64,000 nt of DNA from Colwellia sp. (GCA_013215385.1 JABSOY010000022.1:1-64000); one strand, 5' to 3'. Counted from the first letter of the stretch, positions 54,563-64,000 are shown. Numbers and translations: made by a program. The notes: generated by a model from the letters alone, not told the origin.

Positions 54563-56275
54563 TTATTGGGGAGTAACCCAGCTGTTAATTCCAATAGTGT
54601 CACTACCGTTAATATCTACACTTGTCTTCCAGAGTAGACCATTAACGTCGAATGAGGTTTTCCACAATAATCCATCAGTGCCAAAACCTGTCTTCCATAG
54701 TAAACCATTTGTCTCAAAATTGGTTTTCCATAACAAGCCATCCGTTGTTGCACTGTTGTGCCAAATCGATGCATTAGTATCAAAACTAGTCTTCCAAAGG
54801 AGTCCATCACCTTCTACATTAGACTGTTCGATATCCCAAACATACTCTTGCCCTAGCCCTTCAATATAAAAATTTCCATCTTCATTGATATTAGCGGGTC
54901 CAAAATAGTGATTTTCACCCGCTAAGTCTTGCTCAATATTTAAAGCTTGGTTAGCACATGAACTAGCACTACTTAACAGTGCGTCATTAACATTAACAAT
55001 ACCAGCACCTTGCTGAAAGACACTATAGGCTAGAGTACCATCAGGTTTAACGGCTTTATGGGCACTGGCCATTAAGCGACATTTAACTTCGTCAGGTGTT
55101 AACGTTGGATCATTTGTTAGCATTAATGCTACCACTCCAGACACTACCGCAGCAGCTTGAGATGTTCCTGACATTTCAAAATAACGCCCCCCATCATGAA
55201 ACTCAGGATGCTCCATTACAATTTGTGAATCAAAAGACATTAAACCAGAAAGGTGGCCGCCAGGTGCAATAATTTCCGGTTTGACGAAGCCTTCAACCGT
55301 TGGACCGGCAGCACTAAAGCTTGCAATTTTATCATCAAAGTTACTTGCTGTGTAATTATCAGTCATCGCACCAACGGTAATAATATAGGGAACATTACCA
55401 GGAACGCCTATTGTCATCGGATTTGGGCCGGTATTACCAGCAGAAGCAACCACAACAATACCTGCCTGCCATGCTTTCATTACTGCTTGGTTTAATGGGT
55501 CTTCCCAATAATATGAACGTACCGGGCCACTAAAAGACATATTCAATACTTTAAGGTTAATTTGATCTTTTACTTGTAGAGCCCAGTCGATACCCCGAAT
55601 AACATCAGCGTAAGTTGCGGTTCCTGTGCCATCAAAAGCTTTTATTCCAACAACGGCAGCATTAGGTGCAACGCCGTAGATTCTGCCATAGGCATCATAA
55701 TCGCTGTTTGCAGCAATACTTGCCACGTGAGTACCATGACCACTTGCTTCATCATCGTAATTACTTACCGTGTTGTTAATCGCATCATAAGTGCCCCAAG
55801 CTTTATCTCTGCCATATAAGTCAGTAGCTAAGCCTGACAACTGATCAAGTCCGGTATCTAAAAAGCCTATGGTTACTCCATCGCCAAAATTTTTCGCAGA
55901 ATGTGCTGAAGTGGCATCAATATAATGAGGAACTACCGCTTTAGGCTGCCATTTACGTTTCCCCCAAGCATAACCACTTAGTTCAACCTTGTGATTTGTC
56001 GATACTTTTACAAGCAAACGCTCTTGCAATTGTAGTAGCTGAGTTTCGTTGATCGTTACGGCTACTGCATTGATTAAAGCTAGTTGATGTGTTGGCTCAA
56101 TTTCGAGTAAAACTAACTCTTCGTTTAATAGTTGATAACTATTTGCGGCAATAATGTAAGATTTCGTTGGCGAGTCACCATTTTTATCAAGAGTTACCTG
56201 AATAAGCCAAGCAATAAGGCTAATCATAGCGATAAGTGAGAGTGGTTTTATAAATTTGTTTACAGAAACATTCAA
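54563..56275 (-). CDS. S8 (subtilisin-like) protease with C-terminal WKT repeats
   Basis: The protein has 570 residues with an N-terminal signal/anchor (LSLIAMISLIAWLIQVTL). The catalytic triad is complete: D in IGFLDTGLDQ, H in GHGTHVASIA and S in SGTSQAAAVVSG; the oxyanion asparagine is in SAGNTGPNP. After about residue 490 there are five copies of a 12-residue repeat with core GLLWKTSFDTN, ending NSWVTPQ. No PPC domain is present. The repeats may be a surface or secretion signal. The gene lies 87 bases upstream of the propeller sensor gene on the same strand. Confidence 0.9.
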   Translation of the reverse strand: MNVSVNKFIKPLSLIAMISLIAWLIQVTLDKNGDSPTKSYIIAANSYQLLNEELVLLEIEPTHQLALINAVAVTINETQLLQLQERLLVKVSTNHKVELSGYAWGKRKWQPKAVVPHYIDATSAHSAKNFGDGVTIGFLDTGLDQLSGLATDLYGRDKAWGTYDAINNTVSNYDDEASGHGTHVASIAANSDYDAYGRIYGVAPNAAVVGIKAFDGTGTATYADVIRGIDWALQVKDQINLKVLNMSFSGPVRSYYWEDPLNQAVMKAWQAGIVVVASAGNTGPNPMTIGVPGNVPYIITVGAMTDNYTASNFDDKIASFSAAGPTVEGFVKPEIIAPGGHLSGLMSFDSQIVMEHPEFHDGGRYFEMSGTSQAAAVVSGVVALMLTNDPTLTPDEVKCRLMASAHKAVKPDGTLAYSVFQQGAGIVNVNDALLSSASSCANQALNIEQDLAGENHYFGPANINEDGNFYIEGLGQEYVWDIEQSNVEGDGLLWKTSFDTNASIWHNSATTDGLLWKTNFETNGLLWKTGFGTDGLLWKTSFDVNGLLWKTSVDINGSDTIGINSWVTPQ

Positions 56276-56496
56276 AATATTTATCCCCTTTGCCCGTTAC
56301 ATCGTTTAAATACGTCAGGGTAATTTAGTTTACTGCATGTAATTTAGATATCAAAAATTAGTACATATATACAGTTTTTAATAATAAGTTACAAAATACA
56401 CATTGACTGTGAACATAAACCAAATAAAACCGAATCAGTAATAACTTTTGGTTATATATATATAACCATTTCAAATGGGCTTTTGCTAAAATATGA

Positions 56497-56525
56497 ATAT
56501 CCAGCTCAAGTAATAAGCTGGATAT
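56497..56525 (-). terminator. Likely terminator of the 56.6-kb S8 protease gene
   Basis: ATATCCAGCT pairs perfectly with AGCTGGATAT around a nine-base loop, 46 bases after the protease stop. The minus strand beyond the stem is moderately T-rich. The remainder of 56276-56570 holds a TA-rich palindrome near 56452 and no gene. Confidence 0.55.
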
Positions 56526-56570
56526 CATGTAGTTAATTGAAATTACTTCCCTGTACTGACATGTCGATAA

Positions 56571-58403
56571 CTAGAAATTTATGGTGATTTCTGCTGAACA
56601 ATTACTGGTACCTTGGTCGCATACTTTATAAGTAAAAGAACCATAATTTCTGAAGCTATCAGTATATGAACCATCGTTTGCAGTAGTCGTTCTGAGAGAG
56701 CCGTTACGATAAATATCAACACTTGCTGTAACTGCATCTGACCAAGTTACGTCAACTTTATTTTTACCTTTAGCTCGGTATCCTGAAACATCTGCGATTA
56801 TATCGCCACCCTCTACTGGAGGAGTAACACCGCCACCACAACCGTTAGCTGTTAGGTAATCGCTTGCCGCTTTTACTTTAACAATACCATGACCAAAGTA
56901 ATCATCGTGTCCAAAAGCCCCGTTATCTTCTGCAGTTGCTTTTAGTGCATCACGAATATCGGTACCCGTACAACCGTTATGGTTAGACCATAATAGAGCG
57001 GCCATACCTGAAACTGCAGGAGTTGCCATTGAAGTACCGCTCATAAAACCGTAATCGCTAAGACCAATAGTAATTTCAGCTGTATTTGCCGATAAGAAAG
57101 TAGCTCGATTTTCAAATGCAGCACCAACAGCAGGGATAGATGTCGTGTTTGTATCACCTAATGTCGCGTATAACATGCCCGCTTCGTTATTAATGATAAC
57201 TGCACCAATACCCCCTGAATTTTCACAGTTTTGTACTTTATCATGGAAAGAAATTACCCCGCGGTCAATCAAACAAATAGACCCATTTGCGCCAGAATCC
57301 GTTGATTCTGCAGTGCCCATGTAAAAAGTACTACCTGAAACTGAACCGGCGTTTTCCATGCGAGATGCAGCAAAAGCAACACCGTCAGCACTCATTGAAG
57401 TACTAATCGTCATACCTGCAGGGTAAGTAGATAAAGTATCAACACCACCTGCTGTTACTTCAACACAGATAGTTTCATCTGTTGTTGTTGTTTGTTTCTT
57501 GCCACGTCCTGAAGTTACACTACAGCTTGGGAATTGCGAGAAATCTGCAATGGCGTTGTTGTTATCATTAGCGCCAACCATCATTACCGTAGAATAACCT
57601 GCTGGGAATGAGCGGACATTGTTACCGTCGTTACCTGCTGCTGCTACAACTAAACCACCTGATTCTGTAAATGCTTTAAATGCGTTCTCTTCAGTGATGT
57701 TTGAACCACCACCACCAAGGCTCATGCTGATGATGTTAGCGCCAGCGTCAGCACAAATATTTGCCGCATGGGCTAAGTCAGAAGAATATCCCCAACCTGC
57801 TTCGTTAAATACCTTAACAATATGCATATCAACACCTGGTGCCATACCAACAACGCCGATGTTGTTATCTGCTGCCCCAATGGTACCCGCTACGTGAGTA
57901 CCATGTGGACCGCCGTGTTCGTCCCAGTTACCTGTACCTGAATCGTTAGTACCGGTAATGTTATTCCAAACAAAATCAGGGTTAGCGCGATCTAATCCTG
58001 AATCAATAATACAAACTCTCATACCTGCAGCGGCGTCAAAACTAACTTGGTCTGCTTGCGATTGTACAACAGCATATGGAGTCAGTTGTGTTGTCATCGG
58101 GTTACCAGGCGTATCACTATAAATAGAAAGCGCTTTGCGGCGGTGATCTTCTTCAATTAACTGAATATGTGGGTTGTTCATTAATCCTTTAACTTGGCTT
58201 AAATTTTTACCAGTAAATGAAGCGGCAAAGAAACCATTGCCATCTACTTTCAATTCAGCGCCCAGCTTTTTAGCGAGTGCTTTTACAATGCCTTTTTTAC
58301 TTTCATCGACCTTAATAATGTATCTGTCGTCAGCGGCTTGAGCTGTAAATGCTGTTGTAACAGCTAGGGCAATTATCGATGTTGCAAAGTTAGTGATTTT
58401 CAT
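56571..58403 (-). CDS. Secreted S8 protease with PA insert and C-terminal beta domain
   Basis: The protein has 610 residues. The signal peptide ends TAFTAQA; residues about 27-90 form an I9-type propeptide (RYIIKVDESKKGIVKALAKK). The catalytic residues are D134 in CIIDSGLD, H167 in PHGTHVAGT and S in SGTSMATPAVSG near residue 458. A PA domain (ICLIDRGVISFHDKVQNCEN) interrupts the catalytic domain. The C-terminal ADVSGYRAKGKNKVDVTWSD region looks like a fibronectin-III-type domain. It is divergent from the next protease gene across a repeat-containing gap. Confidence 0.93.
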   Translation of the reverse strand: MKITNFATSIIALAVTTAFTAQAADDRYIIKVDESKKGIVKALAKKLGAELKVDGNGFFAASFTGKNLSQVKGLMNNPHIQLIEEDHRRKALSIYSDTPGNPMTTQLTPYAVVQSQADQVSFDAAAGMRVCIIDSGLDRANPDFVWNNITGTNDSGTGNWDEHGGPHGTHVAGTIGAADNNIGVVGMAPGVDMHIVKVFNEAGWGYSSDLAHAANICADAGANIISMSLGGGGSNITEENAFKAFTESGGLVVAAAGNDGNNVRSFPAGYSTVMMVGANDNNNAIADFSQFPSCSVTSGRGKKQTTTTDETICVEVTAGGVDTLSTYPAGMTISTSMSADGVAFAASRMENAGSVSGSTFYMGTAESTDSGANGSICLIDRGVISFHDKVQNCENSGGIGAVIINNEAGMLYATLGDTNTTSIPAVGAAFENRATFLSANTAEITIGLSDYGFMSGTSMATPAVSGMAALLWSNHNGCTGTDIRDALKATAEDNGAFGHDDYFGHGIVKVKAASDYLTANGCGGGVTPPVEGGDIIADVSGYRAKGKNKVDVTWSDAVTASVDIYRNGSLRTTTANDGSYTDSFRNYGSFTYKVCDQGTSNCSAEITINF

Positions 58404-58519
58404 ATGTTGTCCACTCTCTATTTATTATATGGGAACGTTGTTGGTATTATTGGTGTTAGCAACGTTGTTTTATTGAGTAGTCCTTTCTGCTTATTATTTA
58501 TTGTTGTTAGCTAAATTCA

Positions 58520-58575
58520 GCGTCCTGCGTCTTGCGTCCTGCGTCCTGCGTCCTGCGTCTTGCGTCTTGCGTCTT
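58520..58575. repeat. Heptanucleotide tandem repeat GCGTC(C/T)T x8
   Basis: Eight uninterrupted seven-base units, four GCGTCCT and four GCGTCTT, lie in the shared upstream region of two divergent S8 protease genes. The tract is markedly more GC-rich than its surroundings. No open frame uses it. No other gene is seen in 58404-58876. Confidence 0.95.
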
Positions 58576-58876
58576 GCGTAATTCGATAATATCAAGCCAT
58601 CAAAGATTCCCTAGCACTATAACGACATCTTTTCGTACACGCGCGACAAAACGCCATTTACAACATAAATTACAATGATTTATAAAAAACAAATAAAAGT
58701 AACTCGTCGTTTTATTATTAAAAACAGTCCGCTATTTGCTAGTTAAATTATTGTTAAAAAGCCATTATTTTTGTATTGGTTTTTCATTTAATAAACCAAT
58801 ACATAACAAAAATACGTGGGGTCACTTAAGTGACTTCCAAAATAAACGTAATAACAAACGATGGAGTTTATATCAG

Positions 58877-61252
58877 ATGAGAAATAACAAGCGCCTTGCA
58901 CTAAGTGCAGTAGCCTTATCTATTCTAACCGTAACTAGCGCGGCAAGTTATGCAAGCCAAGCTAAGATCAATAAAGTAAATAAAAGCGGAATGGAATCTG
59001 CCCAACCAACAAAATTAACTTTTGCTGATTGGCGTGCACAACAAATGCTAGAAAAGCAGGATTTTACTGATCGTTTAATTATTAAATTTAAAAATAAGAA
59101 ACATGGAAAAGCTATTCCCCCAGGACTAGCCAAAAAAGCGGGCTTGTCGTTAAAACACGAGAAGATTTTAAAGAATGGTCGTCACAGTATTTCTTTTGGT
59201 AAACAAAAGAACATTAAAGATGTCAAAAAAATGATCGCTCGGATGAAAAAAGACTCGTCAATTGAGTTTATTGAACCTGATTACAAACGCTTTTTAATGG
59301 CACAAAATCAACCATGGGGTATATCAAAAACACAATCAGACCAATTAACGGATAATGACGGCGCAAATATGACCGTTTGTATTATCGATTCTGGTTATGA
59401 ACAAGCAAACCCAGATTTAAACGCTAACAATGCGTCGGGCACCAATAATTCAGGTACTGGTAATTGGTATCAAAATGGTGGCTCTCACGGTACTCATGTC
59501 GCAGGTACTATTGCTGGGGTGAATAACAGTGAAGGTGTTGTTGGTGTTATGCCAAACACCAATGTAAATCTTCATATTGTTAAAGTCTTTAACGAAGCAG
59601 GCTGGGGTTACACCGGTGAATTGACTGATGCAGTTGATACTTGTGTTAATAATGGTGCAAAAGTCATTAACATGAGCTTAGGCGGTGCCGGTTCAAGTAC
59701 CACTGAGAAAAATGCACTACAGGCAGCAGCAGATGCTGGCATATTGTTAGTTGCGGCTTCTGGTAACGCTGGCAACACAACATTATCTTACCCTGCTTCT
59801 TATGATTCAGTGATGGCTGTTGGCGCACTTGATAGTAATAATCAACATGCTGAGTTTTCTCAATACACCAGCCAAGTAGAAATATCTGCGCCTGGTGAAG
59901 CTATTTTATCAACTGTTGCTGGCGATGGCCGTTTAGGCTTTATTAACATAGGCTCAACAACTTACGGTAATGATGACGTTGTCCCGCAAACGCATTACAT
60001 ACAAAGTGGCAGTAACTTCGTGGTAAGTAATGTTGATAGTAGTGCTAACGGCGTATTAGCAAGTTGTACAATTACCGGCAGCAGCTATAGCTGCAACAAT
60101 GTTTCAGGAAATATTTGTTTAGCTGAGCGTAATGACAACCAAAAAGGTAGTACCTATCCAGAAATAAACCCAGCTAAAGCATGTGCTGACGCAGGTGCAT
60201 CTGGTGTTATTGTTTACAGTGACAGTACCCGTCCTGGCTTACAAAATCCATTTTTAGTTGACGCTACTAATGCAGTTTCAGTACCGAGCGTTTCTGTTAG
60301 TCGTGCTTTAGGTCAGCAATTATTGACACAATTAGGTAGTTCAGCCACGTTAACGGTTAACGGCTCGCAAAACTATGCTTATTACAATGGTACTTCAATG
60401 GCAACACCTCATGTTACAGGCGTCGCAGCAATTGTCTGGAGTAATAACATTAATTGTAGCGCAGATGAAGTACGTAGTGCTTTAAAGTCAACGGCTATCG
60501 ATGTTGATGTTGCCGGTCGCGACAACAAAACAGGCTTTGGCTTAGTTCAAGCAAAGGCAGCATCTGATGCGTTAGCAGCAAGTTGTGGTGGTGGAACAAC
60601 TCCACCACCACCTCCAGCTGGCAATACTCTTGCAAATGGCGTGGCAAAAACAGATCTGGCTTCTAGCGCTGAACTTAGCTTCACCATGGAAGTACCTGCC
60701 GGGGCAACTGATCTGAACTTTGCAATGACGGGTGGTACTGGTGATGCGGATTTATACGTTAAATTTGGCTCAGCACCAACAAGTACTAGCTACGATTGTC
60801 GTCCTTATGCCGGTGGTAATGCTGAAAGTTGCCCCATAACCACAGCACAAGCAGGCACTTATTATGTAAAAGTTGTAGCATATTCTGCTTTCACAGCGGT
60901 TAGCTTAACCGGTAGCTTCACTGAACCTTCAACTGGTGGCGGAGCAACCGGGGGCAATGCTTCTGTAACAGATATTAGTGTCGGTCGTCGCGCATGGACT
61001 TATTACACCATTGACGTACCAGCAGGTATGGCAACATTAGACTTCACTATGAGTGGTGGCACTGGTGACGCTGACATGTATATTAGACGTGGGTCAAAAC
61101 CAACATCGTCTACTTATGACTGTCGCCCATACGAAAGTGGTAATAATGAAGCATGTTCATTTACTAGCCCTTTGGCTGACACATGGCATATTGGTATTTA
61201 CGGATACTCAGCAGCCAGTGGCGTAAGTTTGGATGTTGTTTATAATCCTTAA
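58877..61252 (+). CDS. Secreted S8 protease with PA insert and two PPC domains
   Basis: The protein has 791 residues from the ATG at 58877, chosen because GGAG lies upstream and MRNNKRLALSAVALSILTV begins a proper signal peptide; the open frame extends back to 58736. An I9-like propeptide (RLIIKFKNKKHGKAIPPGLA) precedes the catalytic domain: D in CIIDSGYEQ, H in SHGTHVAGTI, S in NGTSMATPHVTG. A PA insert reads ICLAERNDN and CADAGASGVIVYSD. A GGGTTPPPPPAG linker leads to two PPC domains (ADLYVKFGSAPTSTSYDCRP and ADMYIRRGSKPTSSTYDCRP), usually removed after secretion. Confidence 0.95.
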   Translation: MRNNKRLALSAVALSILTVTSAASYASQAKINKVNKSGMESAQPTKLTFADWRAQQMLEKQDFTDRLIIKFKNKKHGKAIPPGLAKKAGLSLKHEKILKNGRHSISFGKQKNIKDVKKMIARMKKDSSIEFIEPDYKRFLMAQNQPWGISKTQSDQLTDNDGANMTVCIIDSGYEQANPDLNANNASGTNNSGTGNWYQNGGSHGTHVAGTIAGVNNSEGVVGVMPNTNVNLHIVKVFNEAGWGYTGELTDAVDTCVNNGAKVINMSLGGAGSSTTEKNALQAAADAGILLVAASGNAGNTTLSYPASYDSVMAVGALDSNNQHAEFSQYTSQVEISAPGEAILSTVAGDGRLGFINIGSTTYGNDDVVPQTHYIQSGSNFVVSNVDSSANGVLASCTITGSSYSCNNVSGNICLAERNDNQKGSTYPEINPAKACADAGASGVIVYSDSTRPGLQNPFLVDATNAVSVPSVSVSRALGQQLLTQLGSSATLTVNGSQNYAYYNGTSMATPHVTGVAAIVWSNNINCSADEVRSALKSTAIDVDVAGRDNKTGFGLVQAKAASDALAASCGGGTTPPPPPAGNTLANGVAKTDLASSAELSFTMEVPAGATDLNFAMTGGTGDADLYVKFGSAPTSTSYDCRPYAGGNAESCPITTAQAGTYYVKVVAYSAFTAVSLTGSFTEPSTGGGATGGNASVTDISVGRRAWTYYTIDVPAGMATLDFTMSGGTGDADMYIRRGSKPTSSTYDCRPYESGNNEACSFTSPLADTWHIGIYGYSAASGVSLDVVYNP

Positions 61253-61292
61253 ATTATCATAAATTAACTCATCACTTTATAGTGACAACACC

Positions 61293-61325
61293 AAAGGGAA
61301 ACATTAATAATGTTTCCCTTTTTAT
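61293..61325 (+). terminator. Rho-independent terminator of the PPC-domain protease gene
   Basis: AAAGGGAAACATT pairs perfectly over 13 bases with AATGTTTCCCTTT around a three-base loop, followed by TTATT. It lies 40 bases after the stop codon. Confidence 0.88.
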
Positions 61326-61489
61326 TGTCGAATAATTCATCAATTTACATCTATAAACTAATCATGACTTATTAAGTGTTTCAGTTGATAAAATTAATAT
61401 CCCTATTAAGTGTTTTCAGATAGATTAACAGCTGAATTTTGTCAACAGCTCTACCTAACTCGTAGGTGGTTATAGCACAAGGAAATCTA

Positions 61490-64000
61490 ATGAAAATAAA
61501 AAAAATAATTACTTTTGTTAAAAGTAACAAAGCAGTAGCACTTACCCTAACCGCCTCTATCGTTTTAAGTGCTTGTGGAGTAGCTGATTCAGACATCGCA
61601 AAGAAGAGTGACAGCCCTAGTATTGAAAAAGCGTCCAGCGGTGATTTAAACATCGCTTATGACTCTTTTACTTTAGATAACGGTTTAAAAGTGATTTTAC
61701 ATCAAGATAAATCTGATCCTATTGTCGCGATATCAACTATTGTACATGTTGGCTCAAACCGAGAAAAACCAGGAAGAACGGGCTTTGCCCATTTCTTTGA
61801 GCATATGTCCTTTAATGATTCTGAAAATGTACCAAAAGGCTCAAATAGAAAGCTCATACCTGAACTTGGTGGCAGTCGCAACGGTGGGACATGGAGTGAT
61901 GGAACTATTTACTACGAAGTAGTTCCTAAAGACGCCTTTGATAAGTTGCTATGGATTGACTCAGACCGTTTAGGTTTTATGATAAATACCGTTGATAAAG
62001 GCACGTTTGAACGCGAGAAACAGGTTGTAAAAAATGAAAAACGTCAACGTGTCGATAACCGACAGTACGGACATACCGGGCATGTTATTAAAAAAGCGTT
62101 GTACCCTAAAGAACATCCATACAATTGGACGGTGATCGGAGATTTAGCCGATTTACAAGCTGCAACCTTAGATGATGTTCGTGAATTTTATGCAACATTT
62201 TATGTACCCTCTAATGTCACTATGGTTATTGCCGGTGATTTTGAACTTACAGAAACGAAGGAAAAAGTAAAACGTTGGTTTGGTGAAATTAAAGCCGGTA
62301 AAGCGATAGATGTAATGTCTCCACAACCTGTCACCCTAAATGAAACAAAAAAACTTTATCATTTAGATAATTTCGCTAAATTACCCGAGATTCGTCTGAC
62401 GTTTCCAACTGTTGAGCAATATCATAAAGATTCTTATGCTTTAGATGTTTTAGCTGAAATATTATCTTCAGGTAAACAAGCCCCCTTGTATCAAACCATC
62501 GTTGAACAGAAAAAACTGGCCCCTGGCGTTTATTCATGGAATAGCTCTGAAGAAATCGCCGGCACTTTTACCATCTTGGTACGTGGCAATGTTGGTACCA
62601 AGTTAGATGTAATTTACCAAGCCATAGAAGAGTCTTTGGATATCTTTGAACAAAATGGTTTTACCCAACAACAACTGACCAAAATAAAAGCAAAGCAAGA
62701 AACTTCTTTTTATTATGAAATTGAAAGCATTTTAGATAAAGCACAAAAGCTCGGTCAATATAATGAATACGCTGGCTCACCTGAATTTATCAATCAAGAT
62801 ATTGCTAATATTAAGGCAGTCAGTATTGCTGATGTAAAACGTGTATTTCAAAGCTATATCAAAAATAAAAACAGTATTATTACAAGTTTTGTACCAAAAG
62901 ACCAAATCAGTCTGATTGTTACTGGCTCTGAAAAAGCAGATGTCGTTGAAGAAAAAATAGAACAGGCAAAAGAAGAGAAATTCGCTGAAAACGATGCAAT
63001 AAAATTTGAAATCACGCCTACTATTCATGACAGAAGTGAGCCAGCATTAAGTGCATTACCTACCTTAAATGTTCCAGATGTTTGGCAAAATACTCAAAGT
63101 AACGGTTTAAAAGTTTATGGTATTGAACAAAATGAATTGCCAATTGTTAACTTCAATCTAACTATTAGAGGAGGTCAGCAATTAGATTCACATGAAAAAC
63201 TGGGGACTGCGTCATTAATGACACAATTAATGAATGAAGGAACGCTAACTAAAACGCCCCAAGAGTTAGAAGAAGCAATAGGCCTATTAGGGGCAAGTTT
63301 ACGTATTTCGAGTAATCGCGAGTTTGTTAATATTTCAGGCCAGTCATTAGCTAAAAACTTTGATGCTACCATCGCTTTATTAAGTGAAATGTTATTGACG
63401 CCAAGATGGCAAGAAAGTGAATTTGAACGGTTAAAAACCACGCGTTTAACTCGTATTAAACAAGCCAAGGGTAATGCTAATACCATTGCACGTAACGCCT
63501 TTAGCAAATTACTTTATTCAACTAAACATGTGGCAGGAAACCCCATTGGAGGTACTGCAACCACGGTTGAAAATATAACGCTAAACGATGTTAAGCAATA
63601 TTATCAGCACAACATCACCCCCAATATGGCCAGTTTTCATGTCGTCGGTGCAGTGAACAAAAGCCAAGTAAATAAAGCCTTAGCTTCGCTAAACAGCTGG
63701 CAAGGAAATAAGATTAAATTACCTAAACAACCGCAGATTAAACAGCGTGACAAACCTCAGCTTTATTTCATCGATGTTGCCGACGCGAAGCAATCAGTCA
63801 TTATGGTAGGAAAACCTGTTGTCTCTGGACAAGATGCTGACTTTTACCCTTTGCAAGTTGCTAATAATCGTTTAGGTGGTGGCATGAGTGGTAGATTGGC
63901 GCAAACTTTACGCATTCAGAAAGGTTATACGTACGGAGCATACTCGTATATTAGAGGCACGAGTTATCAATCACCGTTTGTTGCATCGTCGCAAGTGCGA
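61490..64000 (+). CDS. M16-family metallopeptidase lipoprotein, 3' end beyond the window
   Basis: An open frame of 837 codons runs from the ATG at 61490 (GGAAA upstream) to the window edge with no stop. The lipoprotein signal ends IVLSACG. The first M16 domain has the inverted zinc motif H-F-F-E-H in GFAHFFEHMSFND, and the downstream glutamate is in FEREKQVVKNEKRQR. A second, non-catalytic M16 half begins near 63085 (VWQNTQSNGLKVYGIEQNEL), and LGGGMSGRLAQTLRIQKGYT near the edge is the typical R-x-x-x-x-x-Y substrate-binding stretch. It should degrade peptides in the periplasm and act as a two-half clamshell. Confidence 0.92.
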   Translation, partial: MKIKKIITFVKSNKAVALTLTASIVLSACGVADSDIAKKSDSPSIEKASSGDLNIAYDSFTLDNGLKVILHQDKSDPIVAISTIVHVGSNREKPGRTGFAHFFEHMSFNDSENVPKGSNRKLIPELGGSRNGGTWSDGTIYYEVVPKDAFDKLLWIDSDRLGFMINTVDKGTFEREKQVVKNEKRQRVDNRQYGHTGHVIKKALYPKEHPYNWTVIGDLADLQAATLDDVREFYATFYVPSNVTMVIAGDFELTETKEKVKRWFGEIKAGKAIDVMSPQPVTLNETKKLYHLDNFAKLPEIRLTFPTVEQYHKDSYALDVLAEILSSGKQAPLYQTIVEQKKLAPGVYSWNSSEEIAGTFTILVRGNVGTKLDVIYQAIEESLDIFEQNGFTQQQLTKIKAKQETSFYYEIESILDKAQKLGQYNEYAGSPEFINQDIANIKAVSIADVKRVFQSYIKNKNSIITSFVPKDQISLIVTGSEKADVVEEKIEQAKEEKFAENDAIKFEITPTIHDRSEPALSALPTLNVPDVWQNTQSNGLKVYGIEQNELPIVNFNLTIRGGQQLDSHEKLGTASLMTQLMNEGTLTKTPQELEEAIGLLGASLRISSNREFVNISGQSLAKNFDATIALLSEMLLTPRWQESEFERLKTTRLTRIKQAKGNANTIARNAFSKLLYSTKHVAGNPIGGTATTVENITLNDVKQYYQHNITPNMASFHVVGAVNKSQVNKALASLNSWQGNKIKLPKQPQIKQRDKPQLYFIDVADAKQSVIMVGKPVVSGQDADFYPLQVANNRLGGGMSGRLAQTLRIQKGYTYGAYSYIRGTSYQSPFVASSQVR

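Noticed and set aside
54597-54869. Plus-strand repetitive open frame opposite the S8 protease tail
   Set aside because: It is the antisense reading of the 36-base repeats encoding the WKT units.
58520-58575. Possible iteron-type replication origin
   Set aside because: The seven-base units are uninterrupted and shorter than typical iterons, with no replication gene nearby; the setting is a divergent protease promoter.

Overview
The window is AT-rich DNA from a marine gammaproteobacterium, most likely a member of the Colwelliaceae or a close relative in the Alteromonadales (Colwellia, Thalassotalea). This placement rests on base composition, on protein types typical of the order (DUF3565, LruC-domain proteins, propeller sensor proteins, secreted S8 proteases with PPC domains) and on a CadC-like regulator. 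No rRNA or tRNA gene was seen, so it is an inference.

Layout. (1) Positions 1-10.7 kb: the 3' end of an integron integrase, spoiled by a one-base frameshift, followed by about 18 small genes. Nearly all are on the minus strand: GNAT acetyltransferases, a RidA-family protein, a P-loop kinase, VOC proteins, DUF1801, DUF3565, a YkgJ-type protein and a histidine phosphatase. The gene content looks like a cassette or accessory island, but no convincing attC sites were found. (2) 11-24 kb: an NHL-repeat exported protein, a CadC-like membrane regulator with a TolB-type propeller, a subclass B1 metallo-beta-lactamase with all its zinc ligands, a group of cupin/SDR/monooxygenase genes beside an HxlR regulator, a GGDEF protein, an AraC regulator, an exported alpha/beta hydrolase, a glutaredoxin gene broken in its active site, and a LysR regulator. 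(3) 24.3-44.1 kb: an exopolysaccharide locus. It holds a GT2 enzyme, a flippase, a sigma-54 response regulator, a receiver protein with a degenerate HD-GYP domain, a soluble histidine kinase, an LruC-domain secreted protein with a lipoprotein, glycosyltransferases, a WecG-type enzyme with a degenerate N-terminal extension, a priming sugar transferase, Wza, a GumC-type chain-length protein, a Wzy-type polymerase, a pyruvyl transferase and a Stf0 sulfotransferase. (4) 44.6-54.5 kb: a BvgS-like hybrid kinase, a hybrid kinase fused to an AraC output domain, and a propeller sensor ending in a dead GGDEF domain. (5) 54.5-64 kb: three S8 proteases and the start of an M16 peptidase lipoprotein.

The main discovery candidate is in region 3. 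Five sigma-54 (-24/-12) promoters can be read directly, at 33339 (minus), 33515, 34442, 36694 and 39727. Each lies 36-53 bases before the start codon of an operon. Upstream of each, at roughly 70-120 bases, are repeated TGCAA-core motifs, in two cases as a TTGCAA-N-TTGCAA direct repeat. Together with the adjacent NtrC-family regulator, histidine kinase and receiver protein, this predicts one phosphorelay that switches on synthesis of an anionic polysaccharide together with a secreted LruC-domain protein and a lipoprotein. The logic resembles the syp locus of Vibrio fischeri, but the gene set is different.

Other points of interest are the B1 metallo-beta-lactamase, four simple-sequence tandem repeats in promoter-like gaps, two single-base frameshifts that could be real or sequencing errors, a four-copy GTAC array with helical spacing, and a protease with a C-terminal 12-residue tryptophan repeat.
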